From contig CAUJNA010001724.1 of NCBI GenBank assembly GCA_963377175.1, positions 265,001 through 329,000 of the forward strand: a stretch of DNA of 64,000 bases. The letters are read 5' to 3'. Position 1 is the stretch's first letter. Each line of letters opens with the position of its first letter. A program made the translations under genes and the position numbers. Of this stretch, positions 9,516 through 20,069 are shown piece by piece. Source of the DNA: Effrenium voratum (lineage: Eukaryota > Sar > Dinophyceae > Suessiales > Symbiodiniaceae). The notes under the pieces were generated by a model, which was not told the DNA's origin, made no database searches, and saw only the letters and a program-made list of their open reading frames with translations.

Positions 9516-10003
9516 TAAGTTTCTTCTTGGCGGTTGCGGGGTGCGGGCGAGAAGGGTTTTCGAGGTTCGAAGTGGGAAGGTTCCCCATTCTTCAGCTTCC
9601 CTTGAAGTGGTGGCTGGTGGTTAAGGAGGGGTTTCCCATTTATCCTCTACAAAAGCCCAGAAGTTCAAATCCCAAATCACCAATCCCAAATCGCCAATCC
9701 TAACCACCAAGGAGATACCTGAATTCGCTTCACATCAGCTCCCCTCCAGTTGCTTTGGTTGGGTGGGTTCCTCAACACGAAAGAGGTCTTGAATTCCAAA
9801 CCACCAATCCACACCAAGGTGGGGAAGCTGACATCGTTCTCTTTGTTTCTCTAGGTTTCCATATGTCTAACACCTTGGGTGCTCCCTGAAGCACTTTAAT
9901 TCGAGTGATCCCCACCTTTGGAAAAAGCAAGCAGAGCACTGGCACGGAAGCTCTTTTCTCAAGGTCCGGTGCAGATTGTGTGGTACACTTTCGCAAGGTT
10001 AGG
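9516..10003. other. no gene seen; short AATCC-type repeats
   Basis: Around 9650-9720 CCCAAATCACCAATCCCAAA and related words repeat. GAATTCCAAACCACCAATCC at 9790 resembles phrases found near 12110, 45000 and 54910, hinting at one more worn repeat family. No gene. Confidence 0.4.
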
Positions 10004-10168
10004 CACAGGTAGAGAGATATACAGATAGAAAGATAGATATAAAGTAGAAAGCAAGTAGTAAGGTAGTTAGATTGATAGATAGACAGGTAGAAAAGAAGGA
10101 TTGATGGACGGATGGATGGATGATAGATAGATAGATAGTTAAGAAATAAGATAGATAGATATGTAGGT
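10004..10168. repeat. GATA/GATG-type microsatellite array, first block
   Basis: Imperfect runs of GATA, GTAG and GATG (for example GGATGGATGGATGATAGATA). A second, longer block follows at 10561, with a non-repetitive island between. Confidence 0.9.
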
Positions 10169-10375
10169 GTTTATAAAGTCTAGAGACCTTCACTTGAGAG
10201 GTGGGAAACAAAGAAAACAGGCGGGTAAGCTTCTAGTGACATGATGTTCACTCTCACACGGACCTTTGCCTGGTGCTCTTTGAGGCAGAAAAGCCGTCTG
10301 TTATCTGCGGAGCGGCTCGAAGAACGCTGGTCAGAGAAGCGCGGACTCATCCCTCGAGTGTTTGGAACCCACGGG

Positions 10376-10510
10376 TTGTCAGCCGTGAGACGTTGATGTC
10401 TCAAACTGCTCGCCATCAGCGCGCCGAAGACCATCGGCCCCTTGCGGCCTTGAACATCCACGGTGCGCGTCAGCGCGTCGGCCCGGAAGACCGGGAACCG
10501 CAAGCGAAGA
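10376..10510 (-). CDS. candidate exon, minus strand, unrecognised
   Basis: Between two GATA arrays, the minus strand reads PVFRADALTRTVDVQGRKGP and then MVFGALMASSLRHQRLTADN. Composition is GC-rich and protein-like. The plus strand of the same stretch is also open but Arg/Gln-rich and less convincing. No family recognised. Exact borders are guesses. Confidence 0.22.
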
Positions 10511-10560
10511 AGCGCAAAACAGGATGGGTTGAGCCGAAGTGCCCTCAGAATAAACGCAAA

Positions 10561-10762
10561 TATAGGTAGACGCAGAGACAGATACATAGATCGATAGACA
10601 AATAGACAGATAGGCACAGAGAGAGAGAGAGAGAGCGGTAGATAGAGAGATGGATAGATAGATAGAGAGATAGAGAGCTAGAGAGATAGAGAGATAGAGA
10701 GGTAGATAGACAGACAGACACGTAGATAGATTAACAGGTAGATAGATAGATAAGGTGAGATT
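10561..10762. repeat. GATA/GACA/GA microsatellite array, second block
   Basis: Mixed GATA, GACA and GAGA runs, including a pure GA stretch at about 10618-10634. Confidence 0.9.
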
Positions 10763-10810
10763 AAGTAGGCCCTTCGAAACTCTGGCCCCGAAAAGTCTGG
10801 CTCTTTGAAA

Positions 10811-11036
10811 AATCCAGCGCAGCGCACTCCGCAGCCAGCAGCGCTAAAAGTCCAGCGCAGCACACTCCGCAGCCAGCCCCGCAAAAAGTCCAGCGCGGCG
10901 TACTTCGCAGCCAGCCCCGCAAAAAAGTCCAGCATAGCACACTCCGCAGCCGGGTTCGCAAAAAGTCCAGCGCAGCATGGTCCGCAGCCAGCCCCGCAAA
11001 AAGTCCAGCGCAGCACACGCCGCAGCCAGCCCCGGT
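10811..11036. repeat. 38-bp minisatellite, about six copies
   Basis: The word TCCAGCGCAG recurs at 10813, 10851, 10889, 10928, 10966 and 11004, giving a 38-bp period (one unit has 39). Each unit also carries CTCCGCAGCCAGCCCCGCAA. Frames on both strands stay open across it only because units lack stops. It directly follows the GATA array. Confidence 0.9.
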
Positions 11037-11667
11037 GTAGGAAGTAAAGGGGAACGGGAGGACAGGAGGATGAGGATGAGGAAGAAGAGGAGGAGGAAGT
11101 TGGAGGAAGGCGATGCTGAGACAACATCTAGAGACCCTCACCCGAGAGGTGAGTCATTCGGGGGTAGTTGGGTTTTTGTTGTTTGGAACTTTCAGGTTCC
11201 AAACTTCAAGAAGGTTAATCTTTCAATTGTGTTTGCAATAAAAAATGACGAAGATCGTACAATCCGGGGGCGTTTGGAGAATCGCCTTTCGGCTTTTTGC
11301 GCCTGAGGCGATTGCAGCTGGAGGTGGAGAACCTGAAGACGGACATACAGGAGTGGAGGAGGACATGAAAGAAGAAGGTGGGGGATCGAAACAAAGCTGG
11401 TTGGCGCTTTCCTTTTTTTTCTTTTTTTTTGGGAGAGGGGACTCCTCTTCATATCAAGAAAAGGGCAGGTTATACACATAGTCGGTGGTTAGAAAGCTTG
11501 ATCAGAACCCACTTACCAAGCTACTAACCACTTGCGAATGTCCCTGCTCCTTTGAGTACCAAAAAGGGCCCTTTTTTCCACGGATTTCCTCTGGTGGTCG
11601 GGGACACGACTTGTCAGCCCATCAGGGCTCAGAGATCTCCGTTGGACCCAAGTAAGTAGGGCATCGT
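11037..11667. other. no gene seen
   Basis: Starts with a purine-rich GAGGATGAGGAAGAAGAGGA stretch (11065-11110). A T-rich run lies near 11410-11430. No assignable element or coding frame. Confidence 0.45.
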
Positions 11668-11740
11668 ACTTCCTGAGTTCCTCGACCCCATACTGGCAAA
11701 TAAAAAGTTTGGACCTTTTCTGGCCCATCCACTTGGACAT
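11668..11740. mobile_element. MITE-like element, family H (worn)
   Basis: TACTTCCTGAGTTCCTCGAC at the left, AATAAAAAGTTTGGACC in the middle and GGCCCATCCACTTGG at the right. The usual TTTTAGTGG core is missing. Confidence 0.5.
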
Positions 11741-12795
11741 TTAGCTAGCTTGTTCAAAACTTTATACCCAATGAATTGCGCTGCTTATGGATTAGATGAT
11801 GATTGCGGATTGCGGATTATGGTTGCACAGGTTGCCCATGTTCCAACATACGGTTGACCCACGGTTTGCAGCACGGATTACGGGTTAAGAAGATTACAAA
11901 CTCAAACAAGGATTACGCGGATTACGGTTTGCGAATAGGCCCCGAAGGATTTCGATCAGCTTAGTGCCTCTTTTTCAGCAACTTGTGCAAAACTATACTC
12001 AAGTTTTTACTAGGGTTGGCTGCATGGTAATTGAGGCAACCCTGAATTGGGGAATTTGTGCTTTGGGGATTTGACCCCCCGTGCCCCGGAACACCTCCAA
12101 GCCACCTGTTCAAACCACCAATTGAAGGAAGCTGAGTAATTAAGTTCCAAGACTCCGGCAGGGGTACACCGAGGTGACCATCAAGGTTTTGCTTGCGGAA
12201 CCCATTGTCATTTCAGGTCGCTTCCGGAACGGGGAAAAAACATCCGGATCCTCTGGATGGCACCCCTTGATCCTGGGTGTTGGATAGATTTGTTGGTTGT
12301 TTGGTGTTCCGCCGCAATGGAAGTGGACGTTTGGGCCGGTTTCTAGAGGGTGTTCCACAACCTTTGCAACCAACAGGGCAGGGCTGTAGACATCAGTGCC
12401 CGCACGGGGTTCTGTAGTTGGATCCCAAATTCCTGCTGCACACAAGGACGTGGATCTTGAGATGCTGGCAAAGGTGCAAAATGTCCCAGTAGGAGACCCC
12501 TTTAAAATCCACTGATCCCCACACTAGGGGAGCCCTCCTTCGAATGTAGTTCGTGGAAGACTCCCAGACACCCAGTGGCTAGAGGCCGTGTTTGTGGGTT
12601 GTTTCCTTTGTTCCAGTTTGCTTGGAAACGGTAACTTGCAGATTGCTAAAACGCAGCTTTCTACAAACGCCGCTTATATTACGCCGATCTTTTGGACAAA
12701 TTTTCCGACTTGACGCCAACCCCCGAATCGATGCGATGCGTTGAACTCGGGGTCCCCTTGGCAAAACATGGGCCCTTTCCAGCCTTCCGTTTCGT
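11741..12795. other. no gene seen; GGATTACGG-type repeats
   Basis: From 11780 to 11935 the words GATTACGG, GGATTGCGGATTATGG and GGTTTGC recur, a loose simple repeat. CAAACCACCAATTGAAGGAA at 12113 matches a phrase also seen at 45000, 47600 and 54920. No coding signal recognised. Confidence 0.45.
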
Positions 12796-12893
12796 TTTTG
12801 CTTTAGCGTATGTTTTTTTTTCCCCCTGTTGGTGTTAAAGGACATCGATTTCACTATATGTTCATTTTGTCCAGGGGGCTTAATAAACGGAGC
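12796..12893. mobile_element. family A element, degenerate ends
   Basis: The interior CCCCCTGTTGGTGTTAAAGG and ATCGATTTCACTA and the CCAGGGGGCTTAA right segment are clear. Both terminal CATTTGC/GCAAATG words have decayed (TTTTTGCTTTAG; AATAAACGGAG). Confidence 0.6.
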
Positions 12894-13752
12894 TCGTAAG
12901 GCAATGTTCAATTCATGTCGGCTCAACGGGGATCCCAGAATTTCCCGTTTCGAGCATCACCTTGGCGCATTCAAGGCGCATCACCCTAGGGGTGATGTTG
13001 GGGGCAAAGGGACAAACAAGCCAAGCATAGTTTGCAAGGCCATTTGGGGTGCGCCACGCACACATACCTCCTAGGCAACAATGTTTTTGGACTACCCCAG
13101 TTAAAGATGCTAGGTTCAAAGATGCTGCGCTCGGGATTGCCGCAGCGGAGCAGCGCCAAGGCTGCATTGACTGGGGGGAAGAGGCTTATGAGCAGTTTCC
13201 TTACCCTGTTAGAGTCCAACAGCCAGTTGCTTTCAAGGGGATCCTCCCAATCATGGCGGCTTATTTGCCAACTATTCGGGGGTTTCCCAAAAGCGGGGGG
13301 GGGGGGAAACACGACGGGTGGTGTCCTTTTGGTTCCCTTTTAAGTCCACCATGTTGAGAAACCCCAAAGTATGCCACGCCTATGCATGTGCCTCTGGGGA
13401 TTCTTCTCGGCAGTGTTGCGGTATAATTTTTGCACATTCAGGGGTTCCTCCATTTTCCTTTTTGGAACCTCAAGTGGCAGCTTTAGAAAAACATCACCGG
13501 TAAGTTGATCAACCTTTGCAGAAATCCCGTGACCCCCGCCAGAGATGTTGCAGTTTGTCTTGTGCAGTAATCAGAGCTTTTCTCTGTTGTTGCTTAAATC
13601 AACTTAACCTGGAAGGTGTTCGGATCCGCGGATCACTCACCCAGATGTTTTGTTGATCCGGGGTCGCCTTTAGGGTGGTTAACCCCAGCCCCTTTGAAAG
13701 CCGCGTGGGGGAATGCACACGATGTCCAAGCCGTCAAAGCAAACCAATTTGG
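12894..13752. other. no gene seen
   Basis: Overlapping short frames on both strands at 12913-13357, none with recognisable sequence. A poly-G run lies near 13296. Unassigned. Confidence 0.4.
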
Positions 13753-13851
13753 CTAGGTCCCCCAGTAGTGCCCTTTGTCACCCTTTTTTTGGTTGGGAGG
13801 GTTCCCCTAAAAAGGATACCCTTATTCTAGCCTCTCTACTGGAGGACCTAG
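13753..13851. mobile_element. MITE-like element, family B
   Basis: Both CTAG-bearing ends are intact. The interior lacks the ACTAAAATAGACTACAGAAA segment, going straight from GGGTTCCCCTAAAA to GGATACCCTTATTCTAGCC. Confidence 0.8.
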
Positions 13852-14333
13852 TTGGGGGGAAGCTGATTAAGTGGTTAGTTCGACCACACCATAGGCAGAA
13901 AGGTTTACAACACCTAGGCAGAACCAGGGGGGTGCCTTGACTCATCCCCCGAAGGGTGGTTTCAATCATTACCTTGTGCCAATTTGAAGTGAGCCACAAT
14001 CAAAACCGGGTAGATGAAGGGAGGCAGAATCCCAACCGTAAATGTCCAAGAAGCCTTCAACATACCTTTTGAGCATACCGACGGTCCCATCATGATAATT
14101 GCTTCCATTTAAAGTGTCTCATATTCTCGAAAAATGTTTTTTGTCATGACTCAAGTGAGTATTGCAACCTGGCTATGAATTTTAATGGGGAAGGCCGTCA
14201 ATTGCGGTTGACGGATACCAACCCCCACCTAAACGATGCCCACCAAAGGGCCCCTAAGCAAAACACACACTGGCCGTTTCCTTTAAACCAACTGGTCCAA
14301 GGCACCCACGACTAGCCGACAACAAGGCCTTCC
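13852..14333. other. no gene seen
   Basis: Unassigned single-copy-looking sequence between two family B copies. Confidence 0.4.
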
Positions 14334-14452
14334 CTAGGTCCCCCAGCTAGGTGCCCTTTTACCGTTTCTTTTTTTGGAGGAGGGCTCCCCTACTAAAATA
14401 GACCACAGAAAAACGGGGACCCTTATTCTAAGCTCTCTACTGGAGGACCTGC
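14334..14452. mobile_element. MITE-like element, family B
   Basis: Left end CTAGGTCCCCCAGCTAGGTG carries an extra CTAGG like the copies at 49315 and 56557. The right end stops at GGAGGACCTG, so the final CTAG is altered. Confidence 0.75.
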
Positions 14453-14552
14453 CTGAAGCTGGAGACCTGAAAGCCCGCCTTGAAACCGGGGGCTGGGACT
14501 GGAAGCATAGAAAAACGGGTGTGTCTTTTTTTTTCTTTGGGGGGGGGCCGTC

Positions 14553-14691
14553 AGGATTCCAGGGGCACCTTCCATTTCCATTCGTTCCAGGGATCCTTCT
14601 TTCTAGAACACCTCCGGAACCCCAGGGCAAATGGCTGGTTTTTTGAAAAAAAAGATGGTTGAAAAGAATGGAAGAGGAATCAACCCCTAGA
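14553..14691. mobile_element. MITE-like element, family F
   Basis: CCAGGGATCCTTCTTTC, then GAAAAGAATGG and GGAATCAACCCCTAGAAGG at the right. The left end is less clear; the match begins around ATTCCAGGGG. Confidence 0.65.
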
Positions 14692-15049
14692 AGGATGGGT
14701 GGTTTTCCTTTTCCGCTCCTTTTAAACTCACCCACAAATGGGGTACCAACTCCCAAAAAGACAGACCCAACTGAGGGCCCCGAGCTCCGGGGGCCTTGTT
14801 TAGCTGCGTAGCGACGGGCTTGCCCGGATGGAAGTGGCGTCCTTGCTGCCCGAGTCAACCAAAGGGGGGCTGCGGCAAAGGACCCCGTCCTGAAGGACGA
14901 TTCTCATTTCTAAGCCTCGTGACGGGGCCAATTCAGCGTGGGGTTCAGTTTTATAGTTGGGTAAGTGCTGTTACAGGCAAACACGCATTTCGAAATGGGA
15001 ACCTTTTAAGCGTCCTTGTTCCTAGCCCCGATTGACCGTCTCAAATGAG

Positions 15050-15225
15050 TGCTTTCCGTGTGCTTTCCCTGCGGAAACGCTCTACAAAGGCGGTCGCCTC
15101 AAGAAAGACAAGCCCATTGGCCTCTAGCTGGTTGATTTGTAAGGGGAACCCGCACCGAAGCCGAACGGCTGGACTCAGATGATGAACCGTCCTGATTGCT
15201 TTCTTGGGGTCCCTGTCAATTGGGC
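15050..15225 (-). CDS. candidate exon, minus strand, unrecognised
   Basis: The minus strand reads RLRCGFPLQINQLEANGLVF and then LEATAFVERFRRESTRKA, with a believable amphipathic pattern. The plus strand here is interrupted by stops. No family recognised, and splice sites are not certain. Confidence 0.2.
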
Positions 15226-15400
15226 TAATCATTAGGCCCATTCTCACCAAAATGGTGACACGCACACACACCTGGCTTTTTATTTGCCCAAAGCGATGAA
15301 TTCAATCAACCTGCAACCTTTGGGTTTTTGTTTTCCCCTTTTGGGTTCCTATTTTTTGTCATGGGTTTCAAAAAGGTTGAATCTCTGTTTTCTGGGTCCC

Positions 15401-16629
15401 TACCAGTATGCAGGAAATCGCTTACGGGGCTTATAAGTTACTTATCTAACTTATAAGTCACTTATGAAGCAGTTAACTTATGCAAGTTAAAACGAACTTA
15501 TAAGTTCACCCTAAGTTACTGGGGCGGCAGCCGCGGCAGTACTTTTTTTCCACAACGCATTCTCGGCACGGGTGTTGAGTTCGCGCTATATACACATGAA
15601 GCCACCAAACAGCGGCAAGGTTATAACTAGTGCAGGCAGATCAAGTCCTGGTCGCACGTGGTCCACATAGCCGGAATTGTAGAGGGGGCGTCCACGCTGG
15701 GCCGCGTTAAGATCTCACACTCAGTGTGCCGCCAGACGGAGCCGCGCGGGTGGTCAGAGTGGCGCCTCAGTTCGGCGAGTCGAGGCCTTCGGGGCCGCAG
15801 TCTCCGCCATAGCGTGCGGGCAGCTGCGAGGAAAAAAAGCAAGAGAAACAAAGCAAAGGAGTCTCGAGCCGAGAGAGAAGCGCAAGCAAAAACCACAAAA
15901 ACATGCGCCGACAAATGCCGACAGTGGCCGACGTCAGGGGTTCCGGGGCCCTACTACTACGGCACGTGACGCCGACATGGGGGGGTGCTACGAATCCAGG
16001 GTGCCAAGAAAACCTCGCCGACAAATGCCGACATTGGACAATTTGAGTTATAGCCCGAAACACAAAGAGCCGCAAAAAAACAAAAGACGCAAAAGAAAAC
16101 CCCCGCAGAGAAGTCTGCGCAGATGCCAGAAGCTTCTCTCTGCCACCCGGGTCGGCCGCGGCCGCGGGGAGGCACCGTGACACGGCTTGCAGACAAGCCA
16201 AGGCCATTGCGCCGCGCAAAGCAAAAGCTTGAACCAGCAGCTGCGGGAAAACAAAAAAGAGCCAGAAGCAGCGGCGGAAGAAAACAACGAGCAAAAAGCA
16301 AATACAAGTTTTCTACTCTGGGGACACAGAAAAGCCTATGTGGGGGGGGTGACTATATATTTTTAGCAACCCTATCACACTATAGACCCTGCGCAGGTGC
16401 TCAATTTTTTGGCGAACGTAAGTTCACCCTAAGTAGTTCCTAAGTTCATCGTAAGTTATTTGACGCACAAGCCAAAAGTCCCATAAGTAGACCCCGACTA
16501 ACTTATAAGTTCATATGAACTTACGGCGCACTTACGCAGGTTATCGAACTTGTAACCTATATTACAGAACTTATAACCTAAGTTATAACCTACTCATAAG
16601 CCCCGGAAGTAATTTCCCGCATACTGGTA
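15401..16629. mobile_element. 1.23-kb inverted-repeat DNA element with TA-flanked ends
   Basis: The left end TACCAGTATGCAGGAAAT and right end ATTTCCCGCATACTGGTA are inverted. The match continues inward through GGGGCTTATAAGT at the left and its inverted counterpart CTCATAAGCCCC at the right. TA at both outer edges fits a TA target duplication. Both arms hold many CTTATAAGTT and AAGTTCACCCTAAGT words. The interior (about 15630-16310) contains repeated GCCGACAAATGCCGACA motifs. No transposase frame is recognisable: an open minus-strand frame at 15767-16294 is Phe/Leu-rich and shows no DDE motifs. This is probably a non-autonomous element. Confidence 0.7.
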
Positions 16630-16675
16630 AAGGGGCAGCCTGAGGCATGGGACAGTTTCTACGCACATTCATCCT

Positions 16676-16757
16676 CCAATTGCTTAAGACTTTTTAATTA
16701 TTTTCCCTTGTTGGCTTCAAAAGGAATTCATCACTGCTGGAAATATTTCCCCAAATC
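16676..16757. mobile_element. family A element, right end missing
   Basis: CCAATTGCTTAAGAC and TTTTCCCTTGTTGGCTTCAA are recognisable. The match stops after CACTGCTGGAAATATTTCC. Confidence 0.6.
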
Positions 16758-18091
16758 GTGTTTACGCTATGGGGTTCTTACGGTAAGAGTTAAGGCCGGT
16801 TTAGACCGAGTGCTGGCACGTGCGTCTCGTTGTGGTGCCGTTCACATTTTTTTTTGGCTAGCAGGGGCCACAGCTGGGAGGTTCGCGCAATGCACTTTTG
16901 ATGAAACTGCTGCGACGCGGGTGTGTTTTTTGAGGAAACCTTGTGCCAAACGCGTTTTTTGAGAACAATGTCCTTTTGTGATGGCAGGGATCTTCTTGTC
17001 GGGTCAGGCTACGACGCTGGGACAATCGGAGCTCTAAAACCATGGCAGTTGTCGCAAAAACTTGTCTTGAGGGCGAGAGCTTCGCACGAAACGGACCTTT
17101 CTTCAAAACTGCGATCTCGCTGTGGCACCGCGCCGATTTTTGGGATTAGCGTGTTACCGCAGAATTCCATGGCCGGGGCAGCATTCTGTGAGACTGCCCC
17201 GCTTTTTTCGCGGCGGGCGCAGTATGTTGTACAATGGTGCTACCCAATAGACCAGGTCAGACAAAAAACGCCGAACCCCGAAATCATTGAATTAGATCTA
17301 ACTCATAGTTTAAGACAAAATCCGCGTAGAACGACAAAACTGTCGAAAACGTAGCCCCGAAATTAAACTAATAGTTTAAACAGAATCGACAGGTTTTCGA
17401 AACAGAATCGACATGTCGAAAGATGCAGTTTAGACTAAATAGAATAGACCAAATTCATACAAATTGGTCTACGCAAAGTGTGGCAAAACTGCGGGCAAAC
17501 TACGAGAAAAGTTCGGCTTTCTGCTTGTGATTTACCTTGGCTGGGTAAGTTCGCCTGGGCGCAACAATCTGCCCGGCACTCCTTTTTTGCGAACTGGCTG
17601 GCCGATCGCCCAAAAGGTTGCTTTTCATTCAAGCCACTCGCAAGCTGTAGGAAAACTTCAAGGAAAGTACGGGAAAATTGCGGGTTTGGCGTGTCTAAAA
17701 CTGCGGCTTGTCTATTCTGAGCCACCAGCAGTTTTCAAGAAGTTTCGAGGAAACTTCGGGTTTTTGGGGTTTGTTTAAAAACATGAATTAGACCGAACAT
17801 TCTGCCTAATAGGCAGAATTCGTGTAGACTATTTCCACGCCCGAAAAACAACCGAAATAAACTACCGAATGACAGAACAAGTTCTAACTAATAGTCACAA
17901 GAGTTGCCCGTAGGCAAACATGAAATAGACCGAATCCGCTAATTTGTCGAATAGACAGTTTTCTGACTTATCCGGTCTATTGGGTATAGGATGCGTGGCA
18001 GGCGCAGCATTTTCATTAAAAAAGGGGTCAGTGAATTTCGTGGCAGGCACAGCGTTTCACTCGATTTGCAAGCGTTGCGAGACGAAAGTGA
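16758..18091. other. no gene seen; AATAGACC-type motifs
   Basis: From 17220 to 17990 phrases such as AATAGACCGAAT, ACAGAATCGACA and CTAATAGTTTAAAC recur without a fixed period. The surrounding frames (16923-17354, 17464-17778) have no recognisable domain. Possibly worn relics of a longer repeat. Confidence 0.4.
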
Positions 18092-20068
18092 ACCTTTTGC
18101 GGAGATCGTGCGAATTTGCTTGAGCTCGGCGCACCCTCTGCGGAGATTGTGCGTGTCGACGCGCTCTCTCTGTGGTGCCGTGCGAATGTGTCTTGCTCGC
18201 GGTGAACCGTTTGCGTAGAACCCTTTGCGTAGATCCTGCGTGTCGAAGCGCTCTCGCTGTGGCGCCGTGCAAACTCGTCTTGCTCTCGGCGAACCCTCTG
18301 CGGAGATCCTTCGTGTCGAAGCGCTCTCGCTGTGGCGCCGTGCGTATTTGGCTTGAGCTCGGCGAACCCTCTGCAGAGATCCTGCGTGCCGAAGCGCTCT
18401 CGCTGTGGCGCCGTGCAAAATTTGTCTTGCTCTCGGCGATCCCTCTGCGGAGGTCCTGCGTGTCGAAGCGCTCTCGCTGTGGCGCCGTGCGAATTTGTCT
18501 TGAGCTCGGCGAACCCTCTGCAGAGATCCTGCGTGCCGAAGCGCTCTCGCTGTGGCGCCGTGCAAAATTCGTCTTGCTCTCGGCGAACCCTTTGCGGAGA
18601 TCCTTCGTGTCGAAGCGCTCTCGCTGTGGCGCCGTGCGAATTTGTCTTGAGCTCGGCGAACCCTCTGCAGAGATCCTGCGTGCCAAAGCGCTCTCGCTGT
18701 GGCGCCGTGCAAAATTCGTCTTGCTCTCGGCGATCCCTCTGCGGAGATCCTGCGTGTCGAAGCGCTCTCGCTGTGGCGCCGTGCGAATATGTCTTGAGCT
18801 CGGCGAACCCTCTGCAGAGATCCTGTGCCGAAGCGCTCTCGCTGTGGCGCCGTGCAAAATTCGTCTTGCTCTCGGCGATCCCTCTGCGGAGATCCTGCGT
18901 GTCGAAGCGCTCTCTTTGTGGCGCCGTGCGAATTTTTTCTTGAGCGCGGCGAACCCTCTGCAGAGATCCTGCGTGCCGAAGCGCTCTCGCTGTGGCGCCG
19001 TGCAAAATGTGTCTTGCTCTCGGCGATCCCTCTGCGGAGATCCTGCGTGGCGCCGTGCGAATTTGTCTTGAGCTCGGCGAACCCCCGTGCGAATTTGTTC
19101 TGAGCTCGGCGATCCCTCTGCGGAGATCCTGCGTGTCGAAGCGCTCTCGCTGTGGCGCCGTGCGCGGATGCGTCTCGCTCTCGGCGAACCCTCTGCGGAG
19201 ATCCAGCGTGTCGAAGCGCTCTCGCTGTGGCGCCGTGCGAATTTGTCTCGAGCTCGGCGAATCCTGCGTGCCGAAGCGCTCTCGCTGTGGCGCCGTGCAA
19301 AATGTGTCTTGCTCTCGGCGATCCCTCTGCGGAGGTCCTGCGTGTCGAAGCGCCCTTGCTGTGGCGCCGTGCGAATTTGTCTTGAGCTCGGCGAACCCCC
19401 GTGCGAATTTGGGTTGAGCTCGGCGATCCCTCTGCGGAGATCCTGCGTGTCGAAGCGCTCTCGCTGTGGCGCCGTGCGGATGCGTCTCGCTCTCGGCGAA
19501 CCCTCTGCGGAGATCCAGCGTGTCGAAGCGCTCTCGCTGTGGCGCCGTGCGAATTTGTCTCGAGCTCGGCGAATCCTGCGTGCCGAAGCGCTCTCGCTGT
19601 GGCGCCGTGCAAAATGTGTCTTGCTCTCGGCGATCCCTCTGCGGAGGTCCTGCGTGTCGAAGCGCCCTTGCTGTGGCGCCGTGCGAATTTGTCTTGAGCT
19701 CGGCGAACCCCCGTGCGAATTTGGGTTGAGCTCGGCGATCCCTCTGCGGAGATCCTGCGTGTCGAAGCGCTCTCGCTGTGGCGCCGTGCGGATGCGTCTC
19801 GCTCTCGGCGAACCCTCTGCGGAGATCCAGCGTGTCGAAGCGCTCTCGCTGTGGCGCCGTGCGAATTTGTCTCGAGCTCGGCGAACCCTCTGCAGAGATC
19901 CTGCGTGCCGAAGCGCTCTCGCTGTGGCGCCGTGCAAAATTTGTCTTGCTCTCGGCGATCCCTCTGCGGAGGTCCTGCGTGTCGAAGCGCCCTTGCTGTG
20001 GCGCCGTGCGAATTTGTCTTGAGCTTGGCGAACCCTTTGCGGAGATCCAGCGTGTCGAAGTGGCGCCT
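18092..20068. repeat. 73-bp minisatellite array, about 27 units
   Basis: The anchor CTGTGGCGCCGTGC ends at 18270, 18343, 18416, 18490, 18563, 18637 and 18710, giving a 73/74-bp period. Two alternating unit types are seen: one with GAATTTGTCTTGAGCTCGGC and CTGCAGAGATCC, the other with AAAATTCGTCTTGCTCTCGG and CTGCGGAGATCC. So the local repeat is a 147-bp dimer. Units lack stops in most frames, which produces very long open frames on both strands (up to 694 codons on the minus strand). Since 73 is not a multiple of three, any translation cycles through three frames. I therefore treat them as non-coding. Confidence 0.93.
19087..20000. repeat. 312-bp higher-order repeat inside the 73-bp array
   Basis: Blocks starting at 19087, 19401 and 19713 repeat at intervals of 314 and 312 bp. 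Each begins with GTGCGAATTTG and contains the same internally deleted units (GCTCGGCGAATCCTGCG and CGGCGAACCCCCGTGCG). The third copy has regained a full-length second unit and lacks the tail. Block amplification after the deletions arose is the simplest reading. Confidence 0.85.
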
Positions 20069-20069
20069 T

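Noticed and set aside
15767..16294. 175-codon minus-strand frame inside the 1.23-kb element considered as a transposase
   Set aside because: Phe/Leu/Ala-rich with no DDE-type or zinc-finger pattern; it overlaps other open frames in the same GC-rich patch.
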